DNA from: Stutzerimonas kunmingensis
Lineage (GTDB): Bacteria; Pseudomonadota; Gammaproteobacteria; Pseudomonadales; Pseudomonadaceae
Length of the DNA stretch: 64,000 bases
Assembly (NCBI RefSeq): GCF_002929225.1
Contig: NZ_PISM01000014.1
Location: forward strand, 1-64,000
Reading direction: 5' to 3'
Shown here: in pieces, positions 56,071 to 64,000 of the stretch
Position numbering within the stretch: the first letter of the stretch is position 1
Layout of the letters: every line of letters begins with the position of its first letter
Notes under the pieces: generated by a model
The model's input: the letters and a program-made list of their open reading frames with translations, nothing else
What the model was told of the DNA's origin: nothing
Database searches by the model: none
Program-made: the position numbers and the translations under genes

Positions 56071-56840
56071 GTCAGGCTCGCCGTCTTACTGGCCCAAAGA
56101 AGTACCTCGCGGTCGTTCTGGCCATCCTGTTCATTCTTCTGATCTGGCAGGCCGCAGCATGGAGTTTGCCGGCCTTTCTGATGCCAGGTATCCCGACCGT
56201 CTTCGAGCGTCTGTTCAGCACTATCCAGGAGCCAGAGTTCCGCGAAGGGCTTTACGGCAGTATGAGTCGCCTCGGCAGCGGCTACAGCTTCGCGCTGCTG
56301 TTCGGTATCGGTTTCGGCCTGGTGGGTGGGGTACTGTTCTTCTTTCGCGAGATCCTGCGCTCGGCCATCGTCATTCTGCAGTCGATTCCGTCGATCGCCT
56401 GGGTGCCGTTGTTTCTGATCGTGATGGGTTTCGGCAATCTGCCGATCATCGTGGTGGTCGCCCTGGCCGCGTTCTTCCCGATGGCGCTGTCGGTGATGAA
56501 TGCCACCGAGAGCGTGCAGCCGGTGCACGTCGCCGCGGCGCGGGTGATGGGTGCCTCGCGCTGGCAGCTGCTGCGCCGCGTTTATCTGCCCGCCGTGATG
56601 CCAGAGTTGATCACCGGCGCGCAGCTGGCCTTCGGTAACGCCTGGCGTGCACTGATCTCCGCCGAGATGCTGATTGGTTTCGGCCAGGGGCTCGGGCGTT
56701 CGCTCGCGTACTCGGGCGAGATTGCTGACATGGTTGGCGTGATGATGAACATTCTGGTCATCGCCATTCTCGCCACGCTGATCGATCAGGTTGTACTGGA
56801 GAAGTTCAAGCAGCGGATGCTTCGCTATCAGTACGTCTGA
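56067..56840 (+). CDS. ABC transporter permease, SsuC/TauC type
   Basis: A 257-residue inner-membrane permease with six predicted spans and the EAA loop (VHVAAARVMGASRWQLLRRVYLPAVMPELITGAQLA) that docks to the ATPase. It shares 4 bp with the ATPase gene, so translation is coupled. The sequence SIPSIAWVPLFLIVMGFGNLP is typical of the nitrate/sulfonate/taurine family. Confidence 0.92.
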   Translation: MSQARRLTGPKKYLAVVLAILFILLIWQAAAWSLPAFLMPGIPTVFERLFSTIQEPEFREGLYGSMSRLGSGYSFALLFGIGFGLVGGVLFFFREILRSAIVILQSIPSIAWVPLFLIVMGFGNLPIIVVVALAAFFPMALSVMNATESVQPVHVAAARVMGASRWQLLRRVYLPAVMPELITGAQLAFGNAWRALISAEMLIGFGQGLGRSLAYSGEIADMVGVMMNILVIAILATLIDQVVLEKFKQRMLRYQYV

Positions 56841-56849
56841 GGCCATTGC

Positions 56850-57554
56850 ATGTCTGTTCCTTCGCGCATTGCCATATGGCTCGTTCTGTTGATGCCGGTC
56901 GCGGCGATGGCCGAGTCGTTGCGGGTGCAACTGCCCGAACATCGGGTGTTGTCCAGCAGCGAAACGGAGAGTTTCGAGTCGGCGCTGATCGAGCAATTGG
57001 CCGAAGCGCTTGGGCGTTCCGGGTCTTCCGTGGTCAGCGCAGATGACGCTGAAGTGCGCCTGGTCGCAGGCGATCGGGTCGGCCCGGCCACTTACTATCA
57101 TGCTGTGCCTGCCGCGCTAAGCGCGACGGAAGGTGAGTTGCTTGCCTGGTCCGATCTTCAGGGGCAGACGGTTTGCGTCAATCACGCGAGTCCATATGGA
57201 GCGTTGCTTAGCGAGCGCTTCGCGGCGGTGCCTCGGGAATATCCGAGCGCGGCGCATGCGCTGATCGGACTCAAGCTTGGTGAGTGCGCTGCGGTTGTCG
57301 AAGATGATGTGCTGCTGACGGAGATCGCCACCTTGCCCGAGTGGCGGCGCTACAAGCACCTGTTACCGTCGCTTTTCGATGCCGGGTGGCAGCTAAGCCT
57401 GACGGTCGCCGATGACGCTAACCTGCAGCAGCAGATCAACGCGCTCTTGGCGCAATGGTCAGCAGAAGGGCGGTTGGCGGGGCTGACCCAGCAATGGGTC
57501 GATGAGGTGGCGTTTCAGGCATATGTGTTGGCCGATACCCTGGACTGCCACTGA
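56850..57554 (+). CDS. Second periplasmic solute-binding-like protein
   Basis: A 234-residue exported protein: signal peptide at residues 1-21 (ending AAMAES), then a type II periplasmic-binding fold like the amino-acid-binding SBP_bac_3 group (AWSDLQGQTVCVNHASPYGALL; KLGECAAVVEDDVLL). It lies 9 bp after the permease, so it is part of the ABC operon and gives the system two dissimilar binding proteins. A pair of cysteines could form a disulfide. Whether it feeds the same permease or acts as a sensor is not clear. Confidence 0.75.
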   Translation: MSVPSRIAIWLVLLMPVAAMAESLRVQLPEHRVLSSSETESFESALIEQLAEALGRSGSSVVSADDAEVRLVAGDRVGPATYYHAVPAALSATEGELLAWSDLQGQTVCVNHASPYGALLSERFAAVPREYPSAAHALIGLKLGECAAVVEDDVLLTEIATLPEWRRYKHLLPSLFDAGWQLSLTVADDANLQQQINALLAQWSAEGRLAGLTQQWVDEVAFQAYVLADTLDCH

Positions 57555-57582
57555 TTCGGTAATTCGGCTTCGATGGCCAGGT

Positions 57583-58191
57583 TCAGCGTTCGTTCTCGAG
57601 TATCTGCGGCAGCATCCGCTGCAAGCCCTCCAGTTTCAGCGGCGCACGAATATGCCCGCGCAGGCTGCCATCCGGTGCGACCAAGGCCAGATTTCCGCTG
57701 TGACTGACACTGTAGTCGCCTTCTGTTTCGCGCGCCGGAACGAAAGGGAGACCCAGTGCCCTGGATAGCCTTAGCAGTTGCTCCATGTCGCCGGTCAAGC
57801 CGCTGAAACCGGCGCGGTAGTAGCTCAGGTAGGCCTTGAGTTGTTCCGGCGTATCGCGCGCGGGATCGGCGCTGACCAATACCACCTGCAGCTGCTCGCG
57901 AGTCTCGGGCGGTAGCTGGCTGAGCAGCCGACGCATGTCGCTCAGCGTGGTCGGGCAGATGTCGGGGCAGGCGGTAAAGCCGAAGAACAGGATGTGCCAG
58001 CGCCCCTGCAGCGACGAAGTACTAAAAGGCTGGCCGTCCTGGTCGATCAGCTCGAGCTGGGGAATGGGCCGTTCACGCGGCAGCAGCAGGATATTCGCCT
58101 GGTCCAGCAGTGCATCGCGATCGAGTGCGAACCCGGGAGGAGTACAGGCCAGAACTAGGATAAGCAGACTGCACCTTAACGTCATTAACAC
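57583..58191 (-). CDS. SCO1/SenC-type copper chaperone
   Basis: A 202-residue thioredoxin-fold protein with a signal peptide or anchor at its N-terminus. The copper-binding motif is CPDIC in FTACPDICPTTLSDMRRL and the distant ligand histidine is in DYSVSHSGNLALVAPDG. Such proteins deliver Cu to the CuA or CuB centre of haem-copper oxidases, which fits the cbb3 assembly genes a few kilobases away. GTG at 58191 is chosen (AGGATC upstream); an ATG at 58185 is the alternative. It is convergent with the ABC operon. Confidence 0.9.
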   Translation of the reverse strand: MLMTLRCSLLILVLACTPPGFALDRDALLDQANILLLPRERPIPQLELIDQDGQPFSTSSLQGRWHILFFGFTACPDICPTTLSDMRRLLSQLPPETREQLQVVLVSADPARDTPEQLKAYLSYYRAGFSGLTGDMEQLLRLSRALGLPFVPARETEGDYSVSHSGNLALVAPDGSLRGHIRAPLKLEGLQRMLPQILENER

Positions 58192-58232
58192 GGGCAGATC
58201 CTTTACCTAGCAGCGGCGCGGAGAATTCGCCG

Positions 58233-58781
58233 TCAGCGGTCGCTTAGGGCGAAGGCGGTCAGAGTGAACGTGGGAATGCCAATGTCCTGAAGTTTCTGCG
58301 ATCCGCCCAGTTCGGGCAAATCGATGATGGCAGCGGCCTCATGAATGCTCGCGCGCATGCGCCGCACAAGCTGTGCAGCGGCTAGCAGCGTGCCGCCGGT
58401 CGCAATCAGGTCATCGAACAACAGCACCGAATCGCCCTCGCAAAGGCTGTCGGCGTGAATCTCCAGATGCGCTTCGCCATATTCGGTGCTGTAGGCCTGC
58501 GAGAGCACGTCGGCCGGCAGCTTGCCCTGCTTGCGAAACAGCACCAGAGGTTTGTTCAGCTCATAGGCGAGAATCGAGCCGACCAGGAACCCTCGTGCAT
58601 CAAGCGCGCCGATATGTGTGAAGTCGGCCTCCACATAGCGCTGAATGAAGCTGTCAGCCACCATGCGTAGCGCCTTTGGCGACTGGAATAGCGGGGTGAT
58701 GTCGCGAAACACCACACCCGGGCGGGGAAAGTCCTGCACCGGGCGGATCAGGGTCTTGATGCTGAACTCGTCGAAGATCAT
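58233..58781 (-). CDS. apt: Adenine phosphoribosyltransferase
   Basis: A 182-residue purine salvage enzyme that converts adenine and PRPP to AMP. The PRPP loop [21 protein letters not shown] is at about residues 122-140; [15 protein letters not shown] near the N-terminus and [17 protein letters not shown] are conserved. It follows anr by 27 bp in the same direction, so the two could be cotranscribed, as they neighbour each other in P. aeruginosa as well. Confidence 0.95.
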   Translation of the reverse strand: MIFDEFSIKTLIRPVQDFPRPGVVFRDITPLFQSPKALRMVADSFIQRYVEADFTHIGALDARGFLVGSILAYELNKPLVLFRKQGKLPADVLSQAYSTEYGEAHLEIHADSLCEGDSVLLFDDLIATGGTLLAAAQLVRRMRASIHEAAAIIDLPELGGSQKLQDIGIPTFTLTAFALSDR

Positions 58782-58808
58782 CGGATCTGCTACTCCAAAC
58801 GCGCTGAC

Positions 58809-59543
58809 TCAGACATCCATTGCGCCGCCGGCTAGGGCGCACAGTCCGATGGAATCCAGAATGCGTACTTCCTTGCCCTCGGCCTCGAGTAAGCCACTCT
58901 GCTGAAAACGGGTGAATACACGGGAAACGGTCTCGACTGCCAGCCCCAGGTAATTGCCGATCTCGTTGCGCGACATCGGCAGGCGGAACTGATTGGCCGA
59001 GAAGCCGCGTGCGCTGAAGCGTGCAGAAAGGTTGATGAGGAAGGTCGCGATGCGCTCATCGGCGGTCTTTTTCGACAGCAACAACATCATCTGCTGATCA
59101 TCGCGGATTTCGCGGCTCATGATGCGCATGAGCTGGCGGCGCAGCTGCGGCAGCAGGACGCTCAGTTCGTCGAGTCGTTCGAAGGGAATTTCGCAAACCG
59201 AGGTGGTTTCCAATGCCTGCGCGGTGACTGGATAACTTTCGGTATCCATGCCGGAAAGACCGACCAGCTCGCTGGGCAGGTGGAAGCCGGTGATCTGCTC
59301 CTCGCCGCCATCGGTAACGCTGAAGGTCCGCAACGCGCCGGAGCGTACGGCGAATACGGAACTGAACACGTCGCCCTGGCGGAACAGGGTTTCGCCTTTC
59401 TTCAGGGGGCGGCCGCGTTTGACGATGTCGTCCAAAGCGTCCATGTCCTGCATGTTCAGCGACAGGGGCAGGCACAGCCCGGACAGGCTGCAATCCTTGC
59501 AATGAGCTTGCCGCTGCGCACGGACCTTGATCGATTCGGACAT
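58809..59543 (-). CDS. anr: Oxygen-sensing regulator Anr (FNR family)
   Basis: A 244-residue CRP/FNR regulator that controls anaerobic and denitrification genes. The [4Fe-4S] cysteines are Cys15, Cys18 and Cys24 in [14 protein letters not shown], with the fourth in [12 protein letters not shown] near residue 112. The cyclic-nucleotide-like beta roll, the long dimerisation helix, and the helix-turn-helix ([23 protein letters not shown], about 190-212; contact residues E, S and R) are intact. Called FnrA in P. stutzeri. A good ribosome-binding site (CAGGAAG) precedes the ATG. Its likely target hemN is the next gene on the same strand upstream. Confidence 0.95.
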   Translation of the reverse strand: MSESIKVRAQRQAHCKDCSLSGLCLPLSLNMQDMDALDDIVKRGRPLKKGETLFRQGDVFSSVFAVRSGALRTFSVTDGGEEQITGFHLPSELVGLSGMDTESYPVTAQALETTSVCEIPFERLDELSVLLPQLRRQLMRIMSREIRDDQQMMLLLSKKTADERIATFLINLSARFSARGFSANQFRLPMSRNEIGNYLGLAVETVSRVFTRFQQSGLLEAEGKEVRILDSIGLCALAGGAMDV

Positions 59544-59660
59544 AGAGGGCTTCCTGGAAACCTAGTTATAGCGCGCAAGGTTAACTCAGGACGTCGGCGA
59601 TGGCCAATCGGCTCAAGGGTCGCAGGCAATGATTTGGACGATAGTCTGAGGCGCTCTAGA

Positions 59661-61037
59661 TCAGGCGCGACTGGCCTGGCTGACCTGCTCGGGGAGATAG
59701 TGGTCGAAGAGCATGCATATCGAGCGAATCAGTAGCCGGCCCGCAGGCTGAATCAGCAGATGGCTCTCGGTGATCTCGATCATCCCATCAGCGGCCATCT
59801 GCTCGAGCATCGGCCAGGCTTCGGCGAAGTACTGTCTGAACTCGATGTCATGCTCGCTCTCGATTTTCGTGAAGCTCAGCTCGAAATCGCAGATCAGAGA
59901 CTGGATGACGGTGCGGCGGATATGGTCATCCTGTTTGCAGCGTAAGCCTCTGGCGGTGGCTAGCTGATGCTGATCCAGTTGGTATTGATATTGTTCGATG
60001 TCGCTGGTGTTCTGGCAGTAGAGATCACCGATCTGGCTGATGGCCGAAACGCCGAGGCCCAACAGATCGCAATGGCCATGGGTGGTGTAGCCCTGGAAGT
60101 TGCGCTGCAAGCTGCCATCTTCTTGCGCCATGGCCAGTTCATCGTCCGGCAGGGCGAAGTGGTCCACGCCTATGTAGCGGTATCCCGCGTCGGTGAGCAA
60201 ATGAATGCTCTGCTCCAGCATGGCCAGCTTTTCGGCGGGGGGCGGCAGGTCGTTGGCGTTGATACGGCGCTGCGGCGCGTATTGCTCAGGCAGATGAGCA
60301 TAGTTGAACAGCGAGAGCCGGTCCGGCTGCAGGTCAATGATCGCCTCAACGGTTCTGGCGAAGCGTGCTGGCGTCTGCAGCGGCAGGCCGTATATCAGAT
60401 CGATGCTCAGCGAGTGGTACTGCAGCGTGCGGGCCGCCTCGATGATGGTGCGTGTTTGCTCCAGGGTCTGCATGCGATTGATGGCGCGCTGAACGTCCGG
60501 GTCCAGATCCTGCACGCCGATGCTGATGCGGTTGAAACCTAGCTCGCGGAGCAGGCCGATGGTTGGCCAATCCGCTTCCCGGGGGTCGATCTCGATACTG
60601 AAGTCGCCATGATCATCGTCCTGCAGGTTGAAGTGCTGGCGCAGATGGCCCATCAGTCGACGCAGTTGATCATGGCTGAGAAAGGTAGGTGTGCCGCCGC
60701 CAAAGTGCAGCTGCTCGACCACCTGGTCCTTGCCCAGGTGGCAGGTGATCAGCTCGATTTCTTTCTCAAGGCGTTCCAGGTAAGGCTGTGCGCGTGTCCG
60801 GTCGTTGGTCACCACCTTGTTGCGGCCGCAGTAGTAGCACGCGTTGGCGCAGAATGGCAGATGAACGTACAGCGACAGCGGGCGTGACGCCTGGCGGCTG
60901 CCGCGCAATGCGTGCAGCAGGTCGAACGAGCCGACCTTTTCATTGAACTGGGCCGCGGTCGGGTACGACGTATAGCGCGGGCCGGCCTGATCGTAGCGAC
61001 GGATCAGGTCGGAATCCCAGCGAATGGAGTCGAGCAT
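59661..61037 (-). CDS. hemN: Oxygen-independent coproporphyrinogen III oxidase
   Basis: A 458-residue radical-SAM enzyme of haem synthesis under low oxygen. The cluster motif is FCANACYYCGRNK (CX3CX2C, about residues 62-69); YLERLEKEIEL, HFGGGTPTFLS and the C-terminal HemN domain are conserved. An FNR/Anr box lies 61 bp upstream of the start, next to anr itself, as expected for Anr-activated hemN. Start ATG at 61037 gives the standard length. It is divergent from nadE. Confidence 0.96.
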   Translation of the reverse strand: MLDSIRWDSDLIRRYDQAGPRYTSYPTAAQFNEKVGSFDLLHALRGSRQASRPLSLYVHLPFCANACYYCGRNKVVTNDRTRAQPYLERLEKEIELITCHLGKDQVVEQLHFGGGTPTFLSHDQLRRLMGHLRQHFNLQDDDHGDFSIEIDPREADWPTIGLLRELGFNRISIGVQDLDPDVQRAINRMQTLEQTRTIIEAARTLQYHSLSIDLIYGLPLQTPARFARTVEAIIDLQPDRLSLFNYAHLPEQYAPQRRINANDLPPPAEKLAMLEQSIHLLTDAGYRYIGVDHFALPDDELAMAQEDGSLQRNFQGYTTHGHCDLLGLGVSAISQIGDLYCQNTSDIEQYQYQLDQHQLATARGLRCKQDDHIRRTVIQSLICDFELSFTKIESEHDIEFRQYFAEAWPMLEQMAADGMIEITESHLLIQPAGRLLIRSICMLFDHYLPEQVSQASRA

Positions 61038-61097
61038 GTGGCGTTCCCGGTCATGACGGCGGTCGCTGGATTCTAGGGGCAGGGCATTGCGGCGGAC

Positions 61098-61111
61098 TTG
61101 ACCTGTATCAA
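61098..61111. promoter_or_regulatory. Anr/FNR box of hemN
   Basis: TTGAC-CTGT-ATCAA, nine of ten consensus bases of TTGAT-N4-ATCAA, centred about 67 bp before the hemN start. The ATCAA half is reused by a second perfect dyad, ATCAA-AC-TTGAT (61107-61118), so three half-sites overlap. Confidence 0.8.
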
Positions 61112-61243
61112 ACTTGATCCGACCCTAGCGCGCTGGGCCAGATCGGCGCCGACATCCGGAAGGATCGCGCTGATTGGCGGTCAGATGATCACATCAGCGT
61201 CTTATGCTTCAGCAGCGCCTTCATAACGCCAGAGGAGAGATTC

Positions 61244-62071
61244 ATGCACAGCCGCCAGCAGGAAATCGCAACCGCGCTCAACGTCTGCGCACCATTTACC
61301 GGGCCGGAGTCGGTACAGGCCGAGATTGATCGTCGGGTTAGCTTCATCCAGACCTGCTTGCGCGAGTCGGGCCTGAAGACCTTGGTGCTCGGGATCAGTG
61401 GTGGCGTCGATTCGACCACGGCGGGTCTGCTGGCCCAGCGGGCGGTCGCCGGCATGCGCGAAGCAGGGGAAGGCGACGACTATCGCTTCATCGCCGTGCG
61501 CCTGCCTTATCAGGTGCAGCATGACGAGCATGAAGCGCAGCTGGCGGTGGATTCGATCAAGCCCGACGAGTGCCACACCGTGAACATCGGCACCGCGGTG
61601 CTGGGCCTGGCTGCCGCCACGCAGGCGCTTGATCCTTTGAGCCCGGCGCAGCGTGATTTTGTGCTGGGCAATACCAAGGCGCGGATGCGCATGGTTGCTC
61701 AGTACACGATCGCCAACGCGCGCCAGGGCCTGGTCATCGGTACCGACCATGCGGCAGAGGCGGTGATGGGCTTCTTCACCAAGTTCGGTGATGGGGCGTG
61801 CGACCTGACGCCACTGGCGGGTCTGGTGAAGGGTCAGGTTCGGCAGATAGCCGCGGCATTGGGCGCTCCCGATCAGTTGGTGCACAAGGTGCCAACCGCG
61901 GATCTCGAAGAGCTGTCACCTGGCAAGCCCGATGAGGCCGCTCATGGTGTCAGCTACCGCAACATCGATGATTTTCTGCAGGGTAAGCCGGTACCGGACG
62001 AGGCGGCCCGGATCATCATCGATACCTACGACAAGACTGCTCACAAGCGCCAGTTGCCCAAGGAGCCCTGA
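61244..62071 (+). CDS. nadE: NH3-dependent NAD+ synthetase
   Basis: A 275-residue enzyme that amidates nicotinic acid adenine dinucleotide with ammonia and ATP. The ATP pyrophosphatase loop is [11 protein letters not shown] near residue 47; [31 protein letters not shown] and the C-terminal [14 protein letters not shown] [13 protein letters not shown] mark the short, glutaminase-free form. GAGGAGAGATTC precedes the ATG. It is divergent from hemN and convergent with the TauE/SafE gene. Confidence 0.95.
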   Translation: MHSRQQEIATALNVCAPFTGPESVQAEIDRRVSFIQTCLRESGLKTLVLGISGGVDSTTAGLLAQRAVAGMREAGEGDDYRFIAVRLPYQVQHDEHEAQLAVDSIKPDECHTVNIGTAVLGLAAATQALDPLSPAQRDFVLGNTKARMRMVAQYTIANARQGLVIGTDHAAEAVMGFFTKFGDGACDLTPLAGLVKGQVRQIAAALGAPDQLVHKVPTADLEELSPGKPDEAAHGVSYRNIDDFLQGKPVPDEAARIIIDTYDKTAHKRQLPKEP

Positions 62072-62089
62072 GCGCTCGCAAGCCTTCCG

Positions 62090-62806
62090 CTAGTGCGCGT
62101 GTGTCTCGTGAGATGGCGCTGAGCTATGCCCCATCAGCCACTGCTGATGAGGGCCTGGCAGCGTCCAGATACCGAACAGAATCACCATTACCCCGCCGAC
62201 GACGCGCACGCCACGCTTGCGCAGCAACGCTGTCAATCGCTCGGCAGCAAGGCCGGTGGCAAGCAACACCGGCCAGGTGCCGATGCCGAACGCCAGCATC
62301 AGCAAAGCGCTATCCAGTGCATCGCCCTGGCTGGCTGACCACAACAGGGTGCTATAGACCAGGCCGCACGGTAGCCAGCCCCACAGCGCCCCCAGTATCA
62401 GGGCGCGTGGAACGCTCGTTACTGGCATGAATTTGCTAGCGATAGGCTGGATATGACGCCAGAGTCCGCGGCCTATCGACTCGATGCGTGTCAGCCCGCT
62501 CCACCAGCCGGCGAGGTACAGGCCCATGGTGATCAGCAGAAGTGCGGCGACGACTCGTAACGCCATGGCCGCTGGACTGTTGGCAACGGCCAAGCCCGCC
62601 AGGCCGATCAGGAATCCGGCAACGGCATAGCTTGATACGCGTCCGAGGTTGTAGGCGACCAGGAGGCGCAGGCGCCTGCCGTGCTGATCCGGTGGAATGG
62701 CCATGGTCAGTGCACCCATCAGGCCGCCGCACATGCCGAGGCAATGGCCGCCACCCAGTAGTCCCAAGACCAGTGCAGACAGCAGCAGGGGCAGCAGTTC
62801 AGTCAC
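62090..62806 (-). CDS. TauE/SafE-like membrane protein of the cco cluster
   Basis: A 238-residue protein with six predicted spans, of the sulfite exporter TauE/SafE-like group with the motif LGGGHCLGMCGGLMGAL near its start (His and two Cys able to bind copper). Genes of this type lie in cbb3-oxidase assembly clusters (here directly after ccoS, 8-bp overlap), suggesting copper or electron transfer rather than sulfite export. The GTG at 62806 gives a start just before the first span; a long upstream in-frame extension is a shadow of ccoS. Confidence 0.82.
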   Translation of the reverse strand: MTELLPLLLSALVLGLLGGGHCLGMCGGLMGALTMAIPPDQHGRRLRLLVAYNLGRVSSYAVAGFLIGLAGLAVANSPAAMALRVVAALLLITMGLYLAGWWSGLTRIESIGRGLWRHIQPIASKFMPVTSVPRALILGALWGWLPCGLVYSTLLWSASQGDALDSALLMLAFGIGTWPVLLATGLAAERLTALLRKRGVRVVGGVMVILFGIWTLPGPHQQWLMGHSSAPSHETHAH

Positions 62807-63011
62807 CTTTGCGTTGCTCCGGCTGATCTTCCGAGGATTCCGCTGCATCGGCTGCGGAAGGCTTCCGCGGCTCGTCGTCGTCGAACAGGATGCTGTGCGC
62901 CGGTCCGTCGAGATCGTCGAACTGCCCGCTGTCCACCGCCCAGAAGAACACCCAGATTGCGACGGCCACCAGGACCACGGCAACAGGGATGAGGATGTAC
63001 AGAGCGGCCAT
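62799..63011 (-). CDS. ccoS: cbb3-type oxidase assembly protein CcoS
   Basis: A 70-residue inner-membrane protein with one N-terminal span (residues 3-26, ALYILIPVAVVLVAVAIWVFFWAV) followed by the typical SGQFDDLDGPAHSILFDDD segment. It helps insert haem and copper in cbb3 cytochrome oxidase. It follows ccoI after 79 bp and overlaps the next gene. Confidence 0.94.
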   Translation of the reverse strand: MAALYILIPVAVVLVAVAIWVFFWAVDSGQFDDLDGPAHSILFDDDEPRKPSAADAAESSEDQPEQRKGD

Positions 63012-63090
63012 TAGGACCTCCAGGATCCGAAGCGAAGTCTTCAGCTGCGTAAAGTGCGCCGCTGCGCCAATGACGTGCGTTGCAGCAGAT

Positions 63091-64000
63091 TCAGCCGTGA
63101 CTTGCCGGCTGACGTGTCAGCCGCAAGGCGTTCAAAACCACCAGCAGCGAGCTGAGCGACATCCCCAGCGCGGCCCATAGTGGGGTGACCCAGCCAAAGG
63201 CGGCGAAGGGCAGAATCAGGCCATTGTACAGGCTTGCCCAGGCCAGGTTCTCGATGATGATGCGGCGGCTGCGGCGTGCGACGTCGAATGCCTGCGCCAA
63301 GCTGCCTAGGCGGTTGGATAGCAGCACCGCATCAGCACTGGTCTTGGCCAGGTCGGTCGCCGAGCCCATAGCGACGCTGATATCCGCTGCGGCAAGCACC
63401 GGGACGTCGTTGACGCCGTCGCCGAGCATTAGCACCCGGTGTCCGGCGGCCTGCAATGCCTGCAATCGGGAGAGCTTGGCAGCAGGGGGCATGCCGCCTT
63501 CGGCCTCATCGATGCCCAGTTCCCTGGCAATCTGGCCGACCATCGGTGAGCTGTCACCGGATAGCAGTAGCGTCTGCCAGCCACGGGCGCGACAGGCCTC
63601 GAGGAGTGCCGGGGCATCGTCGCGAAGCCGATCGTCCAATACCAACCAGGCCAGCGGGCCTTGATCGTCGCCCAACAACAGCCATTGCCCCTGGTCGCCG
63701 GGAATGGCGGGTGCCGGTTGGGCGAAGCCTTCGGCGACGAAGCTGGGCTGACCGATCCGCAGGTTGCGACCTTCAACGTTGCCTTGCAGGCCCAGGCCCG
63801 GCACCGTTTCGACCGATTCCGCCGCCAGCGGCGCACGTCCGAAGGCGCGGGCAATCGGGTGTTCGGAGCGGTTCTCCAGGGCTGCGGCCAGCGCCAGGCA
63901 GGCATCGGCATTCAAAGCTCCGAGCGGGTGCACGGCGCTAAGTGTCAGGCGGCCCTCGGTCAGGGTACCGGTCTTGTCGAACACCACGGTATCGATATGA
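63091..64000 (-). CDS. ccoI: Copper-translocating P1B-type ATPase CcoI, 5' part beyond window
   Basis: The C-terminal 302 residues or so of a copper ATPase; the frame is open through base 64000. The phosphorylation site DKTGTLTEG lies 13 bp from the window edge; the nucleotide-binding domain has HPIARAF and LSGDSS, and the hinge MLGDGVNDVPVLAAADISVAMG; two last spans follow. The metal-binding N-terminus and CPC segment are outside. Next to ccoS, it delivers copper to cbb3 oxidase rather than giving resistance. The end is at 63091 (TGA). Confidence 0.92.
   Translation of the reverse strand, partial: HIDTVVFDKTGTLTEGRLTLSAVHPLGALNADACLALAAALENRSEHPIARAFGRAPLAAESVETVPGLGLQGNVEGRNLRIGQPSFVAEGFAQPAPAIPGDQGQWLLLGDDQGPLAWLVLDDRLRDDAPALLEACRARGWQTLLLSGDSSPMVGQIARELGIDEAEGGMPPAAKLSRLQALQAAGHRVLMLGDGVNDVPVLAAADISVAMGSATDLAKTSADAVLLSNRLGSLAQAFDVARRSRRIIIENLAWASLYNGLILPFAAFGWVTPLWAALGMSLSSLLVVLNALRLTRQPASHG

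Overview
The window is a chromosomal segment of a gamma-proteobacterium of the Pseudomonas stutzeri (Stutzerimonas) type. Evidence: GC-rich codon use throughout; gene order that, from memory, follows Pseudomonas aeruginosa in two blocks (dusC, SDR, ibpA, LysR, leuCDB, asd, usg, fimV, truA, trpF, accD, folC, dedD, cvpA, purF, metZ, gspDC; then dnaX, ybaB, recR and apt, anr, hemN, ccoS, ccoI); Pseudomonas-type components such as FimV, CioAB and Anr; and a gspC without PDZ domain. No database search was possible, so genus is an inference.

Layout. Bases 1-387 are AT-rich and carry the 3' part of a foreign ArsR-type regulator. An ISL3-family insertion sequence follows (388-3372, 24-bp inverted repeats at both ends). 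It carries, besides its transposase, a divergent cargo pair: an ArsR-family repressor and a two-lobed permease with a cysteine-rich linker. The element ends 5 bp from the 3' end of an initiator tRNA (fMet), a classic island attachment point. From 3455 to 4502 lie three small unrecognised genes. From 4582 to 27157 runs ordinary core metabolism: dusC, an SDR, ibpA behind a probable heat-shock promoter and ROSE-like RNA thermometer, leucine synthesis (leuCD, leuB) with a divergent LysR gene, asd and a degenerate paralogue, fimV, truA, trpF, the conserved accD-folC-dedD-cvpA-purF series, metZ, and the type II secretion pair gspCD.

A tRNA-Val/tRNA-Asp operon (27365-27670) marks a break. From 27748 to 49610 the genes are more accessory: a PEP mutase-family enzyme, threonine aldolase, LysR with wrbA-MFS, a PAS-GGDEF-EAL protein, an M4 metalloprotease with its emfourin-type inhibitor, the cyanide-insensitive oxidase cioAB plus a small DUF2474 protein, a nitrilase-AraC pair, a dienoyl-CoA reductase-like flavoprotein, a coiled-coil protein of unknown role, a PLP-dependent desulfhydrase-like enzyme next to a cyclic-nucleotide-binding/rhodanese fusion, and a MATE exporter.

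From 49732 to the end are pdxB, dnaX-ybaB-recR, a sulfonate/nitrate-type ABC uptake operon behind a 36-bp palindrome, an SCO1/SenC copper protein, apt, the oxygen sensor anr, hemN with an Anr box in its promoter, nadE, and the cbb3 oxidase assembly genes (TauE/SafE-like, ccoS, ccoI; the last runs off the window). The low-oxygen theme (anr, hemN, cco genes, SCO, cioAB) fits a facultatively denitrifying pseudomonad.

The most unusual items are the ISL3 element with a metal(loid)-type cargo and twin identical operators, its lack of a target duplication next to the fMet tRNA, the CNB-rhodanese/desulfhydrase neighbour pair, the protease-emfourin pair, and the long palindrome before the ABC operon. 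No CRISPR array, rRNA operon or prophage was seen.
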